The notes under the pieces are model-generated. The model saw only the letters and a list, made by a program, of their open reading frames with translations. It ran no database searches and was not told where the DNA came from. A stretch of DNA of 9,145 nt from Pseudomonadota bacterium (GTDB taxonomy: Bacteria; Pseudomonadota; Gammaproteobacteria; Pseudomonadales; Oceanobacteraceae): positions 1 through 9,145 of the forward strand of contig JAEWQT010000280.1 of assembly GCA_023399105.1 (NCBI GenBank), given 5' to 3'. The translations under genes and the position numbers were made by a program. This document shows positions 1 through 8,180 of the stretch, piece by piece. Within the stretch, counting starts at the first letter, position 1. Every line of letters starts with the position of its first letter.

Positions 1-1577
<1,577 letters not shown>

Positions 1578-1622
1578 AGAAGCCCTGTGTTCCGGTTCTT
1601 TGAGGCGGAAGAAAAGCGCGAA

Positions 1623-1645
1623 AGTATAACTTTTAACCGATCATT
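1623..1645 (-). promoter_or_regulatory. Possible rpoD-proximal sigma-70 promoter
   Basis: Reading the minus strand, TATACT (1623-1628) matches the -10 consensus at five of six bases. The hexamer 17 bases upstream, TGGCCT, is a poor -35 match. It would give a leader of about 40 bases before the rpoD ATG. Judged by eye only, so tentative. Confidence 0.3.
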
Positions 1646-1736
1646 AGGCCAGTAGCCAGGCGAAGGGTTCCGGTGTTTTTTGCCGCTGTTGACGGCTCTG
1701 GCCATCCCGGGCAGGGCGTGGCTGAACGTGGGCATT

Positions 1737-1764
1737 AATATAGGTCCGAACGCTCTGAACTCAA
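1737..1764 (-). promoter_or_regulatory. Candidate sigma-70 promoter for rpoD in the dnaG-rpoD gap
   Basis: On the minus strand, TTGAGT (1759-1764) and TATATT (1737-1742) are separated by 16 bases. They match the -35 and -10 consensus at four and five of six positions. It would let rpoD be transcribed independently of dnaG, as internal rpoD promoters do in the E. coli cluster. There they lie inside dnaG, here in the 241-base gap, which otherwise holds no credible gene. Confidence 0.45.
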
Positions 1765-1818
1765 GGTCCGGTTACGACTTTTTGTGCAATTTGTCGGTTA
1801 GCCCACGGCACTGCCGGT

Positions 1819-3705
1819 TCAGTGCGGGTTGTGGTTATAAATACGCGCGCGTTTTTTGTGGATGTGATGCAGTTGTTTTTGCAGTTCGAGTTTGCGGGCC
1901 CGTTCTTCCGGGCTGAGTTTGTCGCCGCGCTCAAAGCGCTGGGTCAGGCTGCGCAGTTCGGCGCTGAGCTGACGGGCGTTCATTTGTTTCAGTACGGCTT
2001 CAATGTCACTGGCCGTGGGTGGAATGCCGTGGTCGGGCAGTTCGGCCAGCCGTTGTAATTCGCTTTGGTAGGGTGAGCCAATCCACTGAATCAGCAGGCC
2101 CACACTGTTGCTTTGCGGCGCTTGCTGCAGTTTTTTCAACACTTCCAGCAGCAGGCGCTCCTGTTCGCTTTCGGCTTCGGTGGCTGGCAGGGTCAGGGTA
2201 TTGGCCAACGCCGGCTTGCGCACAATGGCGCACAGGGCTTTGTACACCAGTGGTGCCAGGGTGTCAGCGCTGTGATCCTGCGCCGGTGGCAGATGGGCGT
2301 CCGGGTCTTCCTGCAGATAATCCGGCACATTGCTGTTGCCGATGTCATCCGCTGGTGTTGAACGGGGGGTGGCATGGGCCGGTGGCGGGGGCGAGTCCGG
2401 TGCATTTTCCAGTTTTTCCAGCGCCACGCTGTCGGTGCCCAGCTCTTCGGCCAGTTGTTTGCGCATTAAATTGCGCAGCATGCCTTTGGGCAGGCGGTTA
2501 ATCAGCGGCGCGGCCAGCTGATCGAAGCGGGCTTTGCCATCCAGAGTGTCGAAATCCACCTGTTCTTTCACGAAATTGAACAAAAATTCCGGCAGATGAA
2601 TGGCGTTATTCAGGCGCTGCTCGAAGGCTGGTTTGCCTTCTTTGCGCACCAGGCTGTCGGGGTCTTCACCATCGGGTAAAAATAAGAAACGCGCCTGCAG
2701 GCCGTCATCCAGTACCGGCAGTACGGTTTCCATGGCGCGGGCGGCGGCGGTGCGGCCGGCCTGGTCGCCGTCGAAGCAGAAAATCACTTCCGGCACAATT
2801 TTAAACAGCCGGCGCAGGTGGTGTTCGCTGGTGGCTGTGCCCAGGGTGGCGACGGCGTAATGAATACCAAATTCGGCCAGTGCCACCACATCCATGTAGC
2901 CTTCCACAATCACAAAACGCGTGAGTTTCTGGCGAATTTTGCGCGCCTCGTACAGGCCGTACAGTTCTTTGCCTTTATGAAACAGCGGGGTTTCCGGCGA
3001 GTTCAGGTATTTGGGTTTTTCATCGGTTAATACCCGGCCACCAAAGCCGATGTAACGGCCGCGGGCATCGCGGATGGGAAACATAATGCGGTCGCGGAAA
3101 CGGTCGTAGGTGCGGCCGTCTTCTTTCTCAATCAGCATGCCGCAACTGATGAGTTGCTTGATGGTGTTTTTATCACCATTGGCGGCCAGAAAATTTTGCA
3201 GGTTATCCCAGCCCGGTGGGGCAAAACCAATGCCGAAAAATTTGGCCGCTTTGCCCGATAGGCCCCGGCCTTTCAGGTAGCCCACCGCTTTGCCACGTTG
3301 CTCATGGCTGCGCAGCATCTGCTCATAAAACTGACCGGCTTTGGCCATCAGCTCCAGCAGGGGCTTGTGTTGTTCTTCCTGGCGGATTTCACCGGCGCTG
3401 GCCTGTTCTTTCGGCACTTCCATGCCGGCTTGCTGAGCCAGTTTTTCCACCGCTTCGGGAAAACTGATGCCGTCAAATTCCATCACGAATTTCAGCGCCG
3501 AACCCGAGGCGCCACAGCCAAAACAATAATAAAACTGCTTGTCGGGGCTGACGGTAAAAGAGGGCGATTTTTCGTTATGAAACGGGCAGCAGGCGGAGTA
3601 GTTTTTGCCGGTTTTTTTCAGTTTGACGCGGCTGTCCACCACGTCGATCACATCAACGCGGGTCAGCAGATCATCAATAAAACTTTGCGGAATCCGGCCT
3701 GCCAT
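1819..3705 (-). CDS. dnaG: DNA primase DnaG
   Basis: Synthesises RNA primers at the replication fork and is recruited by the DnaB helicase. The 628-residue protein has an N-terminal CHC2 zinc-binding domain with C40, H43, C61 and C64. The RNA-polymerase-like basic segment is at about 200-225 (YDRFRDRIMFPIRD, then IGFGGR). The Toprim domain is at about 263-340, with the metal-binding residues E268 (IVEGYMD) and D312/D314 (FDGDQAG). A Pro/Asp-rich linker at about 434-480 leads to the helical DnaB-interaction domain (about 484-628). It is longer than E. coli DnaG (581), mainly through the linker. The frame stays open upstream to 3804, but that extension runs into the terminator hairpin. The ATG at 3705 has a ribosome site (GAGCAGG) and aligns with the family start, so I chose it. 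It follows the yqeY-like gene across a terminator, 136 bases away, and precedes rpoD. No strong promoter is evident just upstream, so read-through probably supplies part of its expression. Confidence 0.98.
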   Translation of the reverse strand: MAGRIPQSFIDDLLTRVDVIDVVDSRVKLKKTGKNYSACCPFHNEKSPSFTVSPDKQFYYCFGCGASGSALKFVMEFDGISFPEAVEKLAQQAGMEVPKEQASAGEIRQEEQHKPLLELMAKAGQFYEQMLRSHEQRGKAVGYLKGRGLSGKAAKFFGIGFAPPGWDNLQNFLAANGDKNTIKQLISCGMLIEKEDGRTYDRFRDRIMFPIRDARGRYIGFGGRVLTDEKPKYLNSPETPLFHKGKELYGLYEARKIRQKLTRFVIVEGYMDVVALAEFGIHYAVATLGTATSEHHLRRLFKIVPEVIFCFDGDQAGRTAAARAMETVLPVLDDGLQARFLFLPDGEDPDSLVRKEGKPAFEQRLNNAIHLPEFLFNFVKEQVDFDTLDGKARFDQLAAPLINRLPKGMLRNLMRKQLAEELGTDSVALEKLENAPDSPPPPAHATPRSTPADDIGNSNVPDYLQEDPDAHLPPAQDHSADTLAPLVYKALCAIVRKPALANTLTLPATEAESEQERLLLEVLKKLQQAPQSNSVGLLIQWIGSPYQSELQRLAELPDHGIPPTASDIEAVLKQMNARQLSAELRSLTQRFERGDKLSPEERARKLELQKQLHHIHKKRARIYNHNPH

Positions 3706-3788
3706 AACCTGCTCTTGTTGCTGCTGCGGAACGGGAGTGTAGTACGAACCGATACGCGACAGAAGCGCACGACGCTGTGCAGTAAACG

Positions 3789-3825
3789 AAAAAAGCGCTG
3801 GCACCTTGCGATGCAGCGCTTTTTA
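3789..3825. terminator. Bidirectional Rho-independent terminator between the yqeY-like gene and dnaG
   Basis: GCGCTG (3795-3800) and CAGCGC (3814-3819) form a stem. It is flanked by an A-run (3789-3794) and a T-run (3820-3824), extending the pairing to about 11 bp around a 13-base loop. On the minus strand it follows the yqeY-like stop by about 20 bases, so it would end most rpsU-yqeY transcripts and limit dnaG expression. This is the position and role of the terminator between rpsU and dnaG in the E. coli cluster, here moved behind the extra gene. Confidence 0.85.
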
Positions 3826-3841
3826 TAACACCCCGGCAGAA

Positions 3842-4288
3842 TCAGCCCAGTTGAGACTTAACCTGTTGACTGATCTGTGCCATATCGGCACGACCCTGCA
3901 CTTGTGGTTTGAGGATGCCCATCACTTTGCCCATGTCCTGCATTGAAGCAGCACCAGACTGTGCAATTGCAGCAGCCACCAGTTTGGCCAACTCGTCATC
4001 GCTCAGGGGTTCTGGCATGTATTCGCTGATGACGCTCATTTCGAACTGTTCAACAGCGGCCAGATCGTCGCGGCCTGCGGCTTCGTACTGAGCCAGAGAA
4101 TCGCGACGTTGTTTAAGCATCTTGTCGAGAATAGCCAGGGCACGGGCGTCGTCGATTTCGATACGCTCGTCCACTTCCACCCGCTTAAATTCTGACGTAA
4201 TCAGACGCAGGGCGTTCAGCCGCTCTTTTTCTTTGGCGCGCATCGCTGCTTTCACAGCTTCTTTGATGTTGGCAACCAGAGTACTCAT
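3842..4288 (-). CDS. GatB/YqeY domain protein (YqeY-like)
   Basis: A 148-residue protein of the GatB/YqeY family, related to the C-terminal tRNA-binding helical domain of the amidotransferase subunit GatB. The stand-alone family is widespread, but its exact role is not established; tRNA or amidotransferase-related function is only inferred from the domain. The family signature is visible as KEKERLNALRLITSEFKRVEVDER (about 19-42, shown here as the motif NALRLI...E), followed by Asp-rich helices, a conserved VISEYMPEPLS (about 85-95), and the C-terminal MGKVMGILKPQVQGRAD. The ATG at 4288 has an AGGAG ribosome site 7 bases upstream. It starts 32 bases after rpsU and is followed by the terminator, so it is co-transcribed with rpsU. 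The same order (rpsU, yqeY-like, dnaG, rpoD) is known in Pseudomonas. Confidence 0.93.
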   Translation of the reverse strand: MSTLVANIKEAVKAAMRAKEKERLNALRLITSEFKRVEVDERIEIDDARALAILDKMLKQRRDSLAQYEAAGRDDLAAVEQFEMSVISEYMPEPLSDDELAKLVAAAIAQSGAASMQDMGKVMGILKPQVQGRADMAQISQQVKSQLG

Positions 4289-4320
4289 GCGTGCTCCTGT
4301 TATTCCCGAATCCGGCTGTA

Positions 4321-4536
4321 TTAGTACAGACGGGTCATTTTGCGCTGTTCGCGCTGAACTTTCTTCAGATGACGCTTAACGGCAGCAGCGGCTTTGCGCT
4401 TGCGGATCCAGGTCGGCTTCTCATAGTGTTCACGACGACGTACTTCAGCCAGTACACCGGCTTTTTCGCAGGAACGCTTGAAGCGACGCAGAGCGACGTC
4501 AAACGGCTCGTTTTCTTTAACTTTTACAGCTGGCAT
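4321..4536 (-). CDS. rpsU: 30S ribosomal protein S21
   Basis: Small basic ribosomal protein that sits near the anti-Shine-Dalgarno end of 16S rRNA and helps initiation on leadered mRNAs. It has 71 residues, the same as E. coli S21. The N-terminal half is nearly identical to E. coli ([20 protein letters not shown], residues 8-27), then [12 protein letters not shown] Lys/Arg-rich helix ends in TRLY, the usual C-terminus. The ATG at 4536 is preceded by AGGTGAT. It is the first gene of the macromolecular synthesis cluster and lies opposite tsaD, with about 190 bases between the two starts. Confidence 0.98.
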   Translation of the reverse strand: MPAVKVKENEPFDVALRRFKRSCEKAGVLAEVRRREHYEKPTWIRKRKAAAAVKRHLKKVQREQRKMTRLY

Positions 4537-4604
4537 CCAATCACCTACGTGTTAGTCAATGCGTTGATTATGGGGAAACCACAGGCCCCAGTCAGAGGGC
4601 GGGC

Positions 4605-4633
4605 ATTCTAAACGCTTTGCATGCGGAATGCAA
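4605..4633 (-). promoter_or_regulatory. Candidate sigma-70 promoter of rpsU
   Basis: On the minus strand, TTGCAT (4628-4633) and TAGAAT (4605-4610) lie 17 bases apart. The -10 matches consensus at five of six positions and the -35 at three. Transcription would begin near 4598, giving an rpsU leader of about 60 bases. The -35 hexamer falls inside the right arm of the palindrome at 4614-4636, so a protein bound there would compete with RNA polymerase. No LexA box is evident, unlike the E. coli rpsU promoter region. Confidence 0.45.
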
Positions 4634-4636
4634 AGC
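4614..4636. repeat. Perfect 9-bp inverted repeat over the rpsU promoter
   Basis: GCTTTGCAT (4614-4622) and ATGCAAAGC (4628-4636) are exact reverse complements around a 5-base spacer (GCGGA). The element sits between the -10 and -35 of the candidate rpsU promoter, about 100 bases upstream of tsaD. It could be an operator, or an RNA hairpin in a tsaD leader. It is followed on the plus strand by CCCCCTTTT, which is too poor in T for a confident terminator. Confidence 0.6.
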
Positions 4637-4725
4637 CCCCTTTTCAGTGCCCGCCGGGGGCGGTTTGGCTGGCATGCTCCGGAGCTGGGCAGTATCATGG
4701 CGGCCCTTCATTCGGTGAGGTTTTT

Positions 4726-5778
4726 ATGCGGGTTTTAGGTCTGGAAACATCCTGTGACGAGACGGGCATTGCTCTGTACGACAGCGAGCGCGGCTTGCTG
4801 GCGCACCGGGTGTATTCACAGATTGCCCTGCACGCCGAGTACGGCGGCGTGGTGCCGGAGCTGGCCTCGCGTGACCATGTACGCAAAGCCTTACCCCTGA
4901 TCCATGAAGTGCTGAACGAGGCCGGTCTGACGGTCAATGAGCTGGACGGCATTGCCTATACTTCTGGTCCCGGCTTAGTGGGTGCTTTATTAGTGGGTGC
5001 TTGTTTAGGCCGCAGTCTGGCCTGGGCGCTGGATATTCCCGCCGTTGGCGTACACCACATGGAAGGCCATCTGCTGGCACCCATGCTGGAAGAGAACGTC
5101 CCTGAATTTCCCTTTATTGCGTTGTTAGTCTCCGGTGGTCACACCCAGCTGGTGCGGGTGGATGGTATTGGCCGCTATGAATTGTTGGGCGAGTCGCTGG
5201 ACGATGCTGCCGGTGAAGCCTTTGATAAAGCCGCCAAAATGATGGGGCTGCCATATCCGGGCGGGCCGGCACTGAGCAAGCTGGCTGACTGCGGCGACAG
5301 CACGCGCTTTAAATTTCCGCGCCCGATGACCGACCGCCCCGGGCTGGATTTCAGTTTCAGCGGCCTGAAAACTCAGGTGCGTACCACCATTCTTGACTGT
5401 GCCGTCGATGGCGTACTCAGCGACACCGATAAAGCTGACATTGCCGCCTGCTTTCAGGCCGCCGTGGTCGATACGCTGGTGCTTAAATGCAAGCGCGCGC
5501 TGCAGCAAACCGGTGTTAAACGCCTGATTATTGCCGGTGGCGTTGGTGCCAATAAGCGTCTGCGTGAACAACTTCGTAAAACGACCGAAGCCATGGGGGG
5601 CGCGGTGTATTACCCGCGTCCGGAACTCTGTACCGATAACGGCGCCATGATCGCCTACGCCGGCACCCGCCGCTTATTGGCCGGCCAGCACGAAGACCTG
5701 GCGGTGGCGGTGGTACCACGCTGGCCGATGACCAGTTTGCCGGCAGTGGATGAACAGGCCGGAGCCGTGCATGGATAA
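4726..5778 (+). CDS. tsaD: tRNA N6-adenosine threonylcarbamoyltransferase TsaD (YgjD/Gcp)
   Basis: Transfers threonylcarbamoyl from threonylcarbamoyl-AMP to A37 of ANN-decoding tRNAs, working with TsaB and TsaE in the t6A pathway in the cytoplasm. The 350-residue protein is of normal length. It has the ASKHA-fold N-terminus [11 protein letters not shown] (4-14), the metal-binding HMEGH with H111 and H115, and the SGGHT loop (136-140). It also has YPGGP (177-181), the GGVGAN nucleotide loop (271-276), and the metal ligand D304 in CTDNGAM. The numbering of the two histidines matches E. coli. I chose the ATG at 4726 because GGTGAGG lies 5 bases upstream and the family begins with MRVLGLETS; an in-frame ATG further upstream at 4621 adds 35 unrelated residues. 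Its end overlaps folB by 8 bases, so the two are translationally coupled. Confidence 0.98.
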   Translation: MRVLGLETSCDETGIALYDSERGLLAHRVYSQIALHAEYGGVVPELASRDHVRKALPLIHEVLNEAGLTVNELDGIAYTSGPGLVGALLVGACLGRSLAWALDIPAVGVHHMEGHLLAPMLEENVPEFPFIALLVSGGHTQLVRVDGIGRYELLGESLDDAAGEAFDKAAKMMGLPYPGGPALSKLADCGDSTRFKFPRPMTDRPGLDFSFSGLKTQVRTTILDCAVDGVLSDTDKADIAACFQAAVVDTLVLKCKRALQQTGVKRLIIAGGVGANKRLREQLRKTTEAMGGAVYYPRPELCTDNGAMIAYAGTRRLLAGQHEDLAVAVVPRWPMTSLPAVDEQAGAVHG

Positions 5779-6145
5779 GGTGTTTATCCGCGGCTTGCAG
5801 GTGGATGCGGTCATTGGCGTGTATGACTGGGAAAAGCAGGTGCGCCAGCCGCTGGTGTTCGATCTGGACATGGCCTGGGATATCCGTATTGCCGCTGCCA
5901 CTGACGATTTAATGCACGCCCTCGATTACCACGCCGTGACGCTGTTTATTGAACGTTTTGTACGCGAGCAGCATTTTCAGTTGCTGGAGTCGCTGCTGGA
6001 ACGATTGGCGGAAGAATTGCTTAAAGAATTTGGTATGCCCTGGCTGAGTATCCGGGTGGAAAAACCGGCAGTGGTGCCGCAGGCCCGCGCGGTGGGGTTG
6101 TACATTGAGCGTGGCGAACTGCCGCTGAACGGTGGCCGGGCATGA
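5771..6145 (+). CDS. folB: Dihydroneopterin aldolase FolB
   Basis: Cleaves dihydroneopterin to 6-hydroxymethyldihydropterin and glycolaldehyde in tetrahydrofolate synthesis, as an oligomer of tunnelling-fold subunits. The 124-residue product is close to E. coli FolB (122). The start [21 protein letters not shown] carries the conserved glutamate E21 (quoted here as the IGVYDWE motif). DYHAV supplies Y53, and the C-terminal [10 protein letters not shown] supplies the conserved K98. I use the ATG at 5771, with GGAG 6 bases upstream; another ATG at 5750 would add 7 residues not typical of the family. The start lies inside the tsaD stop region, and the stop shares the ATGA with the folK-like start. 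The three genes are therefore read as one operon. In Pseudomonas plsY normally sits between tsaD and folB and is absent here. Confidence 0.96.
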   Translation: MDKVFIRGLQVDAVIGVYDWEKQVRQPLVFDLDMAWDIRIAAATDDLMHALDYHAVTLFIERFVREQHFQLLESLLERLAEELLKEFGMPWLSIRVEKPAVVPQARAVGLYIERGELPLNGGRA

Positions 6146-6618
6146 CACAGGTGTATCTGGGGCTGGGCTCGAACATTGAGCCGGAACATCATCTGGCGCT
6201 GGGGCTGGCGCGTCTGAGTCAGGATTACCCACTGCTGGCGGTGTCGCCCTGGTATCGCTCACCGGCGATGGGCTTTGATGGTCCGGATTTTATTAATCTG
6301 GCGGTGCTGATCGAGTGCCCGGGTGACGTGGCGACCCTGGCCGCAGACCTTAAACAGCTGGAAACCGAGTTTGGCCGGACACCGGATGCGGTGAAATATT
6401 CTTCCCGCGCACTGGATATCGATATTCTGCTGTTTGGTGAGGCGGTGGGGGAGTTTGCCGGCCTGCAGTTACCGCGCAGCGATATCCGCCAATGTGCCTT
6501 TGTGTTGCGGCCGTTGCTGGATATTTATCCGCACGGGACCGACCCGCAAACCGGTGCCCCCTTAGCGGATTACTGGCCGGCCTTAGCAGGGCAACCGTTG
6601 TTTCCTGTTGGGCGCTGA
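6142..6618 (+). CDS. HPPK-family protein (FolK-like pyrophosphokinase)
   Basis: Belongs to the 6-hydroxymethyl-7,8-dihydropterin pyrophosphokinase family, which adds pyrophosphate from ATP to the FolB product. The 158-residue length is normal. VYLGLGSNIE (4-13) is the family's N-terminal pterin-binding strand, and LDIDILLF holds the two magnesium-binding aspartates D92 and D94. R79 and R89 align with the catalytic arginines R82 and R92 of E. coli FolK. By eye, the positions of E. coli R84 and W89 in the mobile loop are P81 and Y86, so the loop is not canonical. The same folB-adjacent, diverged HPPK-like gene occurs in Pseudomonas, whose usual folK lies elsewhere beside panB. This copy may therefore be a paralogue, and I leave the symbol blank. 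The start overlaps folB by 4 bases (ATGA). Confidence 0.88.
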   Translation: MTQVYLGLGSNIEPEHHLALGLARLSQDYPLLAVSPWYRSPAMGFDGPDFINLAVLIECPGDVATLAADLKQLETEFGRTPDAVKYSSRALDIDILLFGEAVGEFAGLQLPRSDIRQCAFVLRPLLDIYPHGTDPQTGAPLADYWPALAGQPLFPVGR

Positions 6619-6650
6619 GTGCGCCCTCGGGTTCCGCACAGTTGTTTTTA
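6619..6650 (+). terminator. Probable terminator after the tsaD-folB-folK-like run
   Basis: GTGCG (6619-6623) pairs with CGCAC (6635-6639), with an inner CCC/GGG pair, followed by AGTTGTTTTTA. A competing hairpin, GGGCGC (6610-6615) with GCGCCC (6621-6626), has the folK-like stop codon in its loop. The stem has a bulge and the T-run is interrupted, so strength is uncertain, but its location between convergent genes fits. Confidence 0.45.
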
Positions 6651-6653
6651 TGC

Positions 6654-6674
6654 GTCTCCCGTCTCCCGTCTCCC
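6654..6674. repeat. Tandem heptamer GTCTCCC, three perfect copies
   Basis: Three exact copies of GTCTCCC run head to tail (6654-6660, 6661-6667, 6668-6674), followed by a partial fourth. A further copy lies at 6707-6713, inside the last codons of cca, and the longer string GTCTCCCGTYCAGC appears at both 6668 and 6707. Another GTCTCCCG is at 8195. The array sits just beyond the cca stop and looks like slippage or a local duplication. Confidence 0.9.
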
Positions 6675-6696
6675 GTCCAGCGCAGCGGGCGTTCAG

Positions 6697-7944
6697 CTAC
6701 TTATTCGTCTCCCGTTCAGCTTCTGGCTGATTCTTCCACTGCTGCAAATGCGCGGCGCGCGCCTCATCCAGCCCGGCCCTTATCGCCGCGCCCTGCAGCC
6801 CCAGGGCAATCATATCCTGCGCCGTGATGGTTAAGGCTTCCCGCAACGCGGCCCGGCAATAATCGGCCTGCGGGTAGGGCGAGTGTTCTAACCCGGTACG
6901 GCCATGAGCATCGGCTTCACAGACCTGCAGAAATTGCTCAAAACGCTCCGGCTTACGCCAGGCATCCAGCTGGTTGAACAGTTTTACTAAGGTACTGCCT
7001 TTTAACTCGAAGGCGCGGTGCACATGGGTGTGAAACTCACTGCTCAACAGCGCCAGATCGGCGCAGTCATTCGGTGTTTTCAGGCGTTTATGCAGGGTTT
7101 TCAGCGGTTTCAGGCCCCGGGTTTCGTGGGCAATATGGCGTGGCCATTCGGCGGGCGGCGTTAAGGCTTTGCCTAAATCGTGCACCAGTGCTGCCCAGCG
7201 CACCGGCAATTCGTCCGATACTTCTGCGGCGGCCTGCAAGGACAGCAGGGCGTGAATGCCGCAGTCTATTTCGGGGTGGTGTTTTTCCGGCTGTGGAATG
7301 CCAAACAGCGCATCCAGCTCGGGCAGCCACACCTTTAAAGCGCCACAGGCGCGCAGCGTTTCAATATAAACAGTGGGTGTGGCTTCCAGCAGCGCCCGGC
7401 GGGTTTCGGTCCAGACCCGTTCAGCGACCAGATGATCCAGTTCACCGGCAGCAACCATACTTTGCATTAATGCCAGCGTTTCCGGAGCGATGGTAAAGCC
7501 CAGTGGTGCAAAACGGGCGGCGAAGCGCGCTACCCGCAACACCCGCAACGGGTCTTCGGCAAACGCCGGCGACACATGGCGCAGTATTTTTTTCTCTAAA
7601 TCGGCGCGGCCGCCATAAGGGTCAACAATGTTACCTTGTTCATCCTGCGCCATGGCATTAATGGTTAAATCGCGGCGCAGTAAATCCTGTTCCAGCGTTA
7701 CATCGGGGCTGAAGCGGCATTCAAAGCCCTGATACCCCAGGCCGGATTTTCGCTCGGTGCGCGCCAGCGCGTATTCTTCGCGCGTTTTTGGGTGTAGAAA
7801 AACCGGAAAATCGGCACCGACCTGCTCGTAGCCCAATGCCAGTAATTGTTCCGGCGTTGCACCCACCACCACCCAGTCGCGGTCTTTAACCGGGCGCTTC
7901 AGTAAGCCATCGCGGACGGCGCCGCCGACCAGATAAATCTGCAT
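6697..7944 (-). CDS. cca: Multifunctional CCA protein: tRNA nucleotidyltransferase with HD phosphohydrolase domain
   Basis: Adds and repairs the 3' CCA of tRNAs without a template. The gammaproteobacterial long form also carries an HD domain with phosphatase and phosphodiesterase activity. The 415-residue protein is close to E. coli Cca (412). The nucleotidyltransferase motif is LVGGAVRD (5-12) followed by the catalytic D21 and D23 in [15 protein letters not shown] (90-99) follows, and then [15 protein letters not shown] (130-144) for nucleotide selection. The HD motif is H255-D256 in ALVHDLGK. I start at the ATG at 7944 because the family begins MQIYLVGG; a TTG two codons earlier is also open. 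The ribosome site is weak (GGAC further upstream than usual). The last codons, RETNK, are encoded across a GTCTCCC heptamer copy, so the extreme C-terminus may vary. It converges on the folK-like gene. Confidence 0.97.
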   Translation of the reverse strand: MQIYLVGGAVRDGLLKRPVKDRDWVVVGATPEQLLALGYEQVGADFPVFLHPKTREEYALARTERKSGLGYQGFECRFSPDVTLEQDLLRRDLTINAMAQDEQGNIVDPYGGRADLEKKILRHVSPAFAEDPLRVLRVARFAARFAPLGFTIAPETLALMQSMVAAGELDHLVAERVWTETRRALLEATPTVYIETLRACGALKVWLPELDALFGIPQPEKHHPEIDCGIHALLSLQAAAEVSDELPVRWAALVHDLGKALTPPAEWPRHIAHETRGLKPLKTLHKRLKTPNDCADLALLSSEFHTHVHRAFELKGSTLVKLFNQLDAWRKPERFEQFLQVCEADAHGRTGLEHSPYPQADYCRAALREALTITAQDMIALGLQGAAIRAGLDEARAAHLQQWKNQPEAERETNK

Positions 7945-7988
7945 AAACAATGTCCGTGGTTCGCTGTATCAAATCGGTATAACAACAA

Positions 7989-8015
7989 AAAAGCCGCTGT
8001 TTGGCAGCGGCTTTT
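7989..8015. terminator. Strong bidirectional Rho-independent terminator upstream of cca
   Basis: GCCGCTG (7993-7999) and CAGCGGC (8005-8011) pair perfectly around the 5-base loop TTTGG. They are flanked by an A-run on the left and TTTT on the right, giving an 11-bp stem that works in both directions. On the minus strand it lies 45 bases before the cca ATG and 16 bases after the stop of the small frame at 8031. It therefore isolates cca from upstream transcription. Confidence 0.88.
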
Positions 8016-8030
8016 ACGGTGTCGTTTTTG

Positions 8031-8144
8031 CTAACCCCGCTTGGGGCGCCTGCGCTTTTTATCGCCATCTTCGCTTGGTGGCTTTTCCGGATCACCGCCT
8101 CCAGACTCGCCGTTAATCCATCCCTGGAGGCTCGAATGCCGCAT
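8031..8144 (-). pseudogene. Possible gene remnant or small ORF with a basic, low-complexity C-terminus
   Basis: From the ATG at 8144 a 37-residue frame ends in a tail typical of a real protein end: glycine- and acid-rich (GESGGGDPEKPPSEDGD), then KKRRRPKRG and TAG. The stop is 16 bases before the strong terminator, where a real gene would finish. Upstream the frame is open only to a stop near 8267, with no good start and no ribosome site. Its N-terminal half coincides with the palindromic element, so that part is probably repeat sequence read as protein. I do not recognise a family. It may be the surviving 3' end of a gene cut by the repeat, or chance. Confidence 0.25.
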
Positions 8145-8180
8145 CCATGCGGCATACGGTCTGTCTGCGGTAATCCGGAA
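8085..8180. repeat. Branched palindromic element (three-way-junction-like inverted repeats)
   Basis: The outer arms TTCCGGATCACCGC (8085-8098) and GCGGTAATCCGGAA (8167-8180) pair at 13 of 14 positions. Between them are two further inverted repeats: CCTCCAG/CTGGAGG (8098-8104, 8124-8130) and the near-perfect palindrome ATGCCGCAT/ATGCGGCAT (8136-8144, 8147-8155, 2-base spacer). Together they can fold as a stem with two side hairpins. Dispersed intergenic repeats with such GGATG-containing palindromes occur in gammaproteobacteria, but I cannot check copy number here. No transposase or target duplication is visible. Confidence 0.6.

Noticed and set aside
3706..3804. Upstream extension of dnaG to an ATG at 3804 (33 more residues)
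   Set aside because: The extension is Gln-rich, unlike primases, and would start inside the terminator stem; the ATG at 3705 has a ribosome site and matches the family start and zinc-site numbering.
4665..4698. tsaD promoter from TTGGCT and TATCAT
   Set aside because: The spacing is 22 bases, too long for sigma-70, and the 17-base alternative has a poor -35; I cannot support a specific tsaD promoter.
8085..8180. Integron attC site or insertion-sequence end
   Set aside because: No paired core sites of the attC type in the right positions, no integrase or transposase, and no target-site duplication seen.
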